Assembly: GCA_024644125.1 (NCBI GenBank)
Contig: JAHELQ010000210.1
Coordinates: forward strand, 1 to 8,461
DNA length: 8,461 nt
From: Candidatus Aminicenantota bacterium
Lineage (GTDB): Bacteria; Acidobacteriota; Aminicenantia; UBA2199
Direction of reading: 5' to 3'
In this document: positions 5,582-8,461 of the stretch, piece after piece
Layout: each line of letters opens with the position of its first letter
Numbering within the stretch: the first letter of the stretch is position 1
The notes under the pieces: generated by a model
Database searches by the model: none
The model's input: only the letters and a program-made list of their open reading frames with translations
What the model was told of the DNA's origin: nothing
Position numbers and translations under genes: made by a program

Positions 5582-7585
5582 ATGAAAAAAACATTTAATG
5601 ATACCTCCTCCAATGCGATTTTCACATGGTTGCCAGGCCCGATGCAGGACCGTCTCGCCGCTGCGATTTTAAAAGGGTCCTATAAAGAAGGTGGAGCGTT
5701 TAGCGATCACCAACAGGACCTGGAGACATATTTCTCCGCAATGCGGCGCGAGGACGTAAATCGTCCCGTTATCTTCGTGGGTGCAGGTACATGCGGCCTT
5801 GGGGCCGGCGCCGGCTATACCCTCGAAGCCGTAAAAAAATATCTGACCGGTAAAAATATCGAAGCCGATGTGCGCGAGGTTGGGTGTGTCGGGTTATGTT
5901 CCTCGGAGCCCATTGTCGATGTCCAGTTGCCGGGAAAAGCCAGATTGTGTTTCCAGGAGGTCACATCCGATAAAGTTGATTCATTACTGGATGCCACCTT
6001 GTCGGGAACAGTTCCCCAGGAGAATGTCCTGGGGCAATATCGGCAAGAAGGCGTTGCGATCTGGGAGAATGTCCCCTACCTTGACCAGCACCCGTTTTTC
6101 GCTCTCCAGACCCGCTGGGTACTTCAGAATTGTGGCGTTATCGATCCCGGTAGTATAGATGAATACCTCGCCAAAGGCGGTTATTGTGGTTTGATCAAGA
6201 CAATCCATACCAAAACCCGGCCCGAGGTATGTGACGAAGTAGAAGAGAGCGGACTCCGCGGCCGCGGCGGCGGCGGTTTTCCTGCCGGCAAAAAATGGAA
6301 ATTTGCACTAAATTCAGAAGGTGATAAAAAATATATGATCTGCAATGCCGATGAAGGCGATCCCGGTGCATTCATGGACCGCGCCGTCATCGAAGGCGAT
6401 CCTCACCGGTTGTTGGAAGGTCTTGCCATCGCCGCCTACGCCATCGGCGCCAGCAAAGCCTATATCTATATCCGGGCGGAATACCCGCTTGCGATCGAAC
6501 GCCTGAAAAAAGCCATTTCCCAGGCTAAAGAGTATGGATTCTCAGGCGAAAATATTCTTGATAGTGGATTTAACCTCGATGTGATCATTAAACAAGGGGC
6601 CGGGGCTTTTGTTTGCGGTGAAGAAACAGCTCTGATTCATAGTATTGAAGGAAAACGCGGAATGCCCCGGCCCCGCCCTCCATTTCCGGCTAACAGCGGT
6701 TTGTTCGGCAAGCCGACCATCATTAACAATGTCGAAACCCTGGCCAATGTGCCGGCTATTGTATTGAACGGCGCCTCCTGGTTCAACGCGTTGGGAACGG
6801 AAAACAGCAAAGGAACCAAAGTATTCGCCCTATCGGGCAAAGTGAACCGCACCGGTTTGGTCGAAGTGGCGATGGGAACATCGGTTCGCACCATTGTCTT
6901 TGACGTCGGCGGCGGAGTCCCGGATAACCGTTCATTCAAAGCGGTCCAAATCGGAGGTCCTTCGGGCGGATGTATCCCATCCCAGCATCTGGACATCGAG
7001 ATCGACTACGAATCCTTGAAAACTGTCGGCGCCATTATGGGATCCGGCGGCCTGGTGGTGATGGACGACAAGAACTGCATGGTGGATGTGGCCAAATTTT
7101 TTATGGACTTCATCCAGCGTGAAAGCTGCGGCAAATGTATCCCCTGTCGTGAAGGCACCAGGCGGATGCTGGAGATCCTCAACGGCATTACCCGAGCCCG
7201 CCGCAATGAGAAAGAATACGACACTCTGGAACGGTTTCAGGGGATCATTCAGTTGAATCAATTGGCCAAAGTGATCAAGGATACCAGTTTGTGCGGATTG
7301 GGGCAGACAGCGCCCAATCCGGTGATCAGTACTCTCCAGTGGTTCAAGGATGAATACGAAGAGCATATTTACGAGCGCAAATGCGCCGCCGGCGTGTGCA
7401 CCGAATTGCTGACCTATTCCATCGATTCAGAAAAATGTATCGGCTGTACCGCCTGTATGCGAAAATGTCCGGCCGAAGCCATTATGGGCAAACCCAAGGC
7501 TCCGCATTATATAGTGCCGGATAAGTGTATCGGTTGCGGCGCCTGCCTTGAAACCTGCAAATTTGACGCTGTGCGCGCCAGTTAA
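5582..7585 (+). CDS. hydB: HydB/HndC, NuoF-like FMN- and NAD(H)-binding subunit of [FeFe]-hydrogenase
   Basis: 667 aa. Domains in order: an N-terminal extension (about 1-58); a thioredoxin-like ferredoxin domain (about 60-140) with cysteines at 71, 102 and 106 and another at 123; a NuoF core with GRGGGGFPAG (227-236, NADH loop), CNADEGDPGAFMDR (254-267, FMN) and GAGAFVCGEETAL (339-351); a SLBB-like stretch; the NuoF [4Fe-4S] site C516xxC519xxC522 with C571; and a C-terminal ferredoxin with two [4Fe-4S] sets, C619/622/625/629 and C649/652/655/659. The flavin site exchanges electrons with NAD(H), and in trimeric enzymes it is thought to be where bifurcation or confurcation with ferredoxin occurs. 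AAGGAA (5568-5573) lies 8 nt before the ATG. No separate HndB gene is present, since that domain is fused here, which favours the trimeric type. Confidence 0.95.
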   Translation: MKKTFNDTSSNAIFTWLPGPMQDRLAAAILKGSYKEGGAFSDHQQDLETYFSAMRREDVNRPVIFVGAGTCGLGAGAGYTLEAVKKYLTGKNIEADVREVGCVGLCSSEPIVDVQLPGKARLCFQEVTSDKVDSLLDATLSGTVPQENVLGQYRQEGVAIWENVPYLDQHPFFALQTRWVLQNCGVIDPGSIDEYLAKGGYCGLIKTIHTKTRPEVCDEVEESGLRGRGGGGFPAGKKWKFALNSEGDKKYMICNADEGDPGAFMDRAVIEGDPHRLLEGLAIAAYAIGASKAYIYIRAEYPLAIERLKKAISQAKEYGFSGENILDSGFNLDVIIKQGAGAFVCGEETALIHSIEGKRGMPRPRPPFPANSGLFGKPTIINNVETLANVPAIVLNGASWFNALGTENSKGTKVFALSGKVNRTGLVEVAMGTSVRTIVFDVGGGVPDNRSFKAVQIGGPSGGCIPSQHLDIEIDYESLKTVGAIMGSGGLVVMDDKNCMVDVAKFFMDFIQRESCGKCIPCREGTRRMLEILNGITRARRNEKEYDTLERFQGIIQLNQLAKVIKDTSLCGLGQTAPNPVISTLQWFKDEYEEHIYERKCAAGVCTELLTYSIDSEKCIGCTACMRKCPAEAIMGKPKAPHYIVPDKCIGCGACLETCKFDAVRAS

Positions 7586-7600
7586 GAGAGGAGATAGACC

Positions 7601-8461
7601 ATGAGTATCGAAATAATCGTCAATGGTAAAAAAATAGAAGCCCAGGAAGGGGATACTATTTACAACGCCCTCAAAGCCGAAGGAATCCGTATACCCACCT
7701 TGTGTCACATGGAGGATCTAAGGCCCTCCGGAGCCTGCCGGATTTGTTCGGTTGAAGTCGAGGGAATCTCTAATCTCGTGCCAGCCTGCTCCTACCCGGC
7801 GCGGGAAGGGATGCACATTCGCACCCATTCCCCCCGGGCGGTGCAGGCGCGGAAGACCATCATCGAATTATTGCTGGCCGACCACCCCGACGACTGCCTG
7901 TATTGCCATCGTAGCGAAAATTGTGAATTGCGGATATTGGCCTATGAATACGGCGTGCGGCAACGCCGGTATCGCGCTCCCAAAACCCGCCATGACCTGG
8001 ATGTATCGAGTCCTTCAATCGTTCGCGACCCGGAAAAATGTATCCTGTGCGGCAAATGCGTCCGCATGTGCGAAGAGGTGCAGCAAGTGTCGGCCATTGA
8101 TTTTGTGGGCCGCGGCAGCAAATCCGTCATCGGATGCGCCTTCGAGCAGGGGCTCAATGTCTCCAGTTGCATCAACTGCGGACAATGCATCATGGTGTGC
8201 CCCACCGGAGCGTTACGGGAAAAAAATCACATCAAAGAAGTGATCAACGCGTTGAACGATCCGGAAAAAATTGTGGTTGTGCAACACGCTCCCGCCATTT
8301 CCGTCACTCTGGCCGAAGAGTTCGGTGTCAACCCGGGGCAGGATGTTTGCGGAACCATGACCGCGGCTCTGAGACGCCTTGGCTTTGACCGGGTGTTCGA
8401 CACCGCTTTTTCCGCAGATCTTACCATCATGGAAGAGGCGTCGGAGTTGATCAAACGGATT
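7601..8461 (+). CDS. hydA: HydA/HndD, catalytic [FeFe]-hydrogenase subunit (3' end outside window)
   Basis: 287 residues are visible and the frame runs open to the last base. Accessory clusters in order: a plant-type [2Fe-2S] domain with C35, C46, C49 and C63 (C-x10-C-x2-C-x13-C); a His-ligated [4Fe-4S] site H95, C99, C102 and C108; and a two-[4Fe-4S] ferredoxin, C147/150/153/157 and C190/193/196/200. The H-domain begins near 222 with VVQHAPA, then LAEEFG, ALRRLGFDRVFDT and ADLTIMEEA. The H-cluster motifs (TSCxPxW and later) would come a few tens of bases beyond the window, so catalytic competence cannot be judged here. The subunit reduces protons to H2 or oxidises H2 in the cytoplasm. ATG 7601 follows GAGGAG (7588-7593) by 7 nt and lies 15 nt after hydB. 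All accessory ligands are present. Maturation needs HydE, HydF and HydG, none of which is in view. Confidence 0.95.
   Translation, partial: MSIEIIVNGKKIEAQEGDTIYNALKAEGIRIPTLCHMEDLRPSGACRICSVEVEGISNLVPACSYPAREGMHIRTHSPRAVQARKTIIELLLADHPDDCLYCHRSENCELRILAYEYGVRQRRYRAPKTRHDLDVSSPSIVRDPEKCILCGKCVRMCEEVQQVSAIDFVGRGSKSVIGCAFEQGLNVSSCINCGQCIMVCPTGALREKNHIKEVINALNDPEKIVVVQHAPAISVTLAEEFGVNPGQDVCGTMTAALRRLGFDRVFDTAFSADLTIMEEASELIKRI

Noticed and set aside
7752..8243. Plus-strand alternative frame inside hydA
   Set aside because: It is out of frame with a gene showing all its Fe-S ligands, and its translation is Cys/Arg/Pro-rich as expected of a frame shadow.
1..8461. Search by eye for tRNA, rRNA, CRISPR repeats, insertion sequences, attachment sites or an origin
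   Set aside because: No cloverleaf, repeat-spacer pattern, transposase-like protein, terminal inverted repeats or iteron clusters were found.

Overview
The window is a plus-strand stretch of bacterial DNA devoted largely to hydrogen metabolism. Base composition is moderate, roughly half GC by eye. Genes are tightly packed and preceded by clear purine-rich ribosome binding sites, and at least two places have sigma70-like -35/-10 promoters. The gene content ([NiFe]-hydrogenase maturation proteins, the NADH/NAD+ sensor Rex, and a multisubunit NAD-linked [FeFe]-hydrogenase) points to an anaerobic, probably fermentative or syntrophic bacterium. I cannot assign a phylum. The HydB-like subunit has a sequence style I associate with Bacteroidota and candidate-phylum homologues, but the strong Shine-Dalgarno sites argue against Bacteroidota proper.

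Layout. (1) Positions 1-1887: the 3' part of hypD followed by complete hypE, the end of a hyp operon that builds the Fe(CN)2CO centre of [NiFe]-hydrogenases. (2) Positions 1888-2224: a gap with a weak hairpin, a good promoter and a small cysteine-rich DUF6485-type protein (63 aa). (3) Positions 2225-4228: a coupled pair, an unrecognised small protein with four predicted membrane segments and a 528-aa extended SDR (epimerase/dehydratase-like). The SDR carries an additional all-helical C-terminal domain resembling the RsbR-type N-terminal domain. (4) Positions 4229-4437: an intergenic control region with a near-consensus promoter and two adjacent inverted repeats matching the Rex operator. (5) Positions 4438-8461: rex, then hydC (NuoE-like), hydB (NuoF-like) and hydA (the catalytic [FeFe] subunit, cut by the window end just before its H-cluster motifs).

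How the parts work together. Rex binds its operator when NADH/NAD+ is low and releases it when NADH accumulates. Its operators lie just downstream of the promoter that would transcribe rex and hydCBA, so the operon should switch on when reducing equivalents build up. HydABC would then reoxidise NADH, probably with reduced ferredoxin by electron confurcation, and release H2. The upstream hyp genes serve a different hydrogenase class ([NiFe]), so this genome should encode both types; [FeFe] maturation (HydEFG) must be encoded elsewhere. The less ordinary part is the middle: the SDR-helical fusion with its membrane partner, and the DUF6485 gene. I see no mobile element, CRISPR array, tRNA or rRNA.
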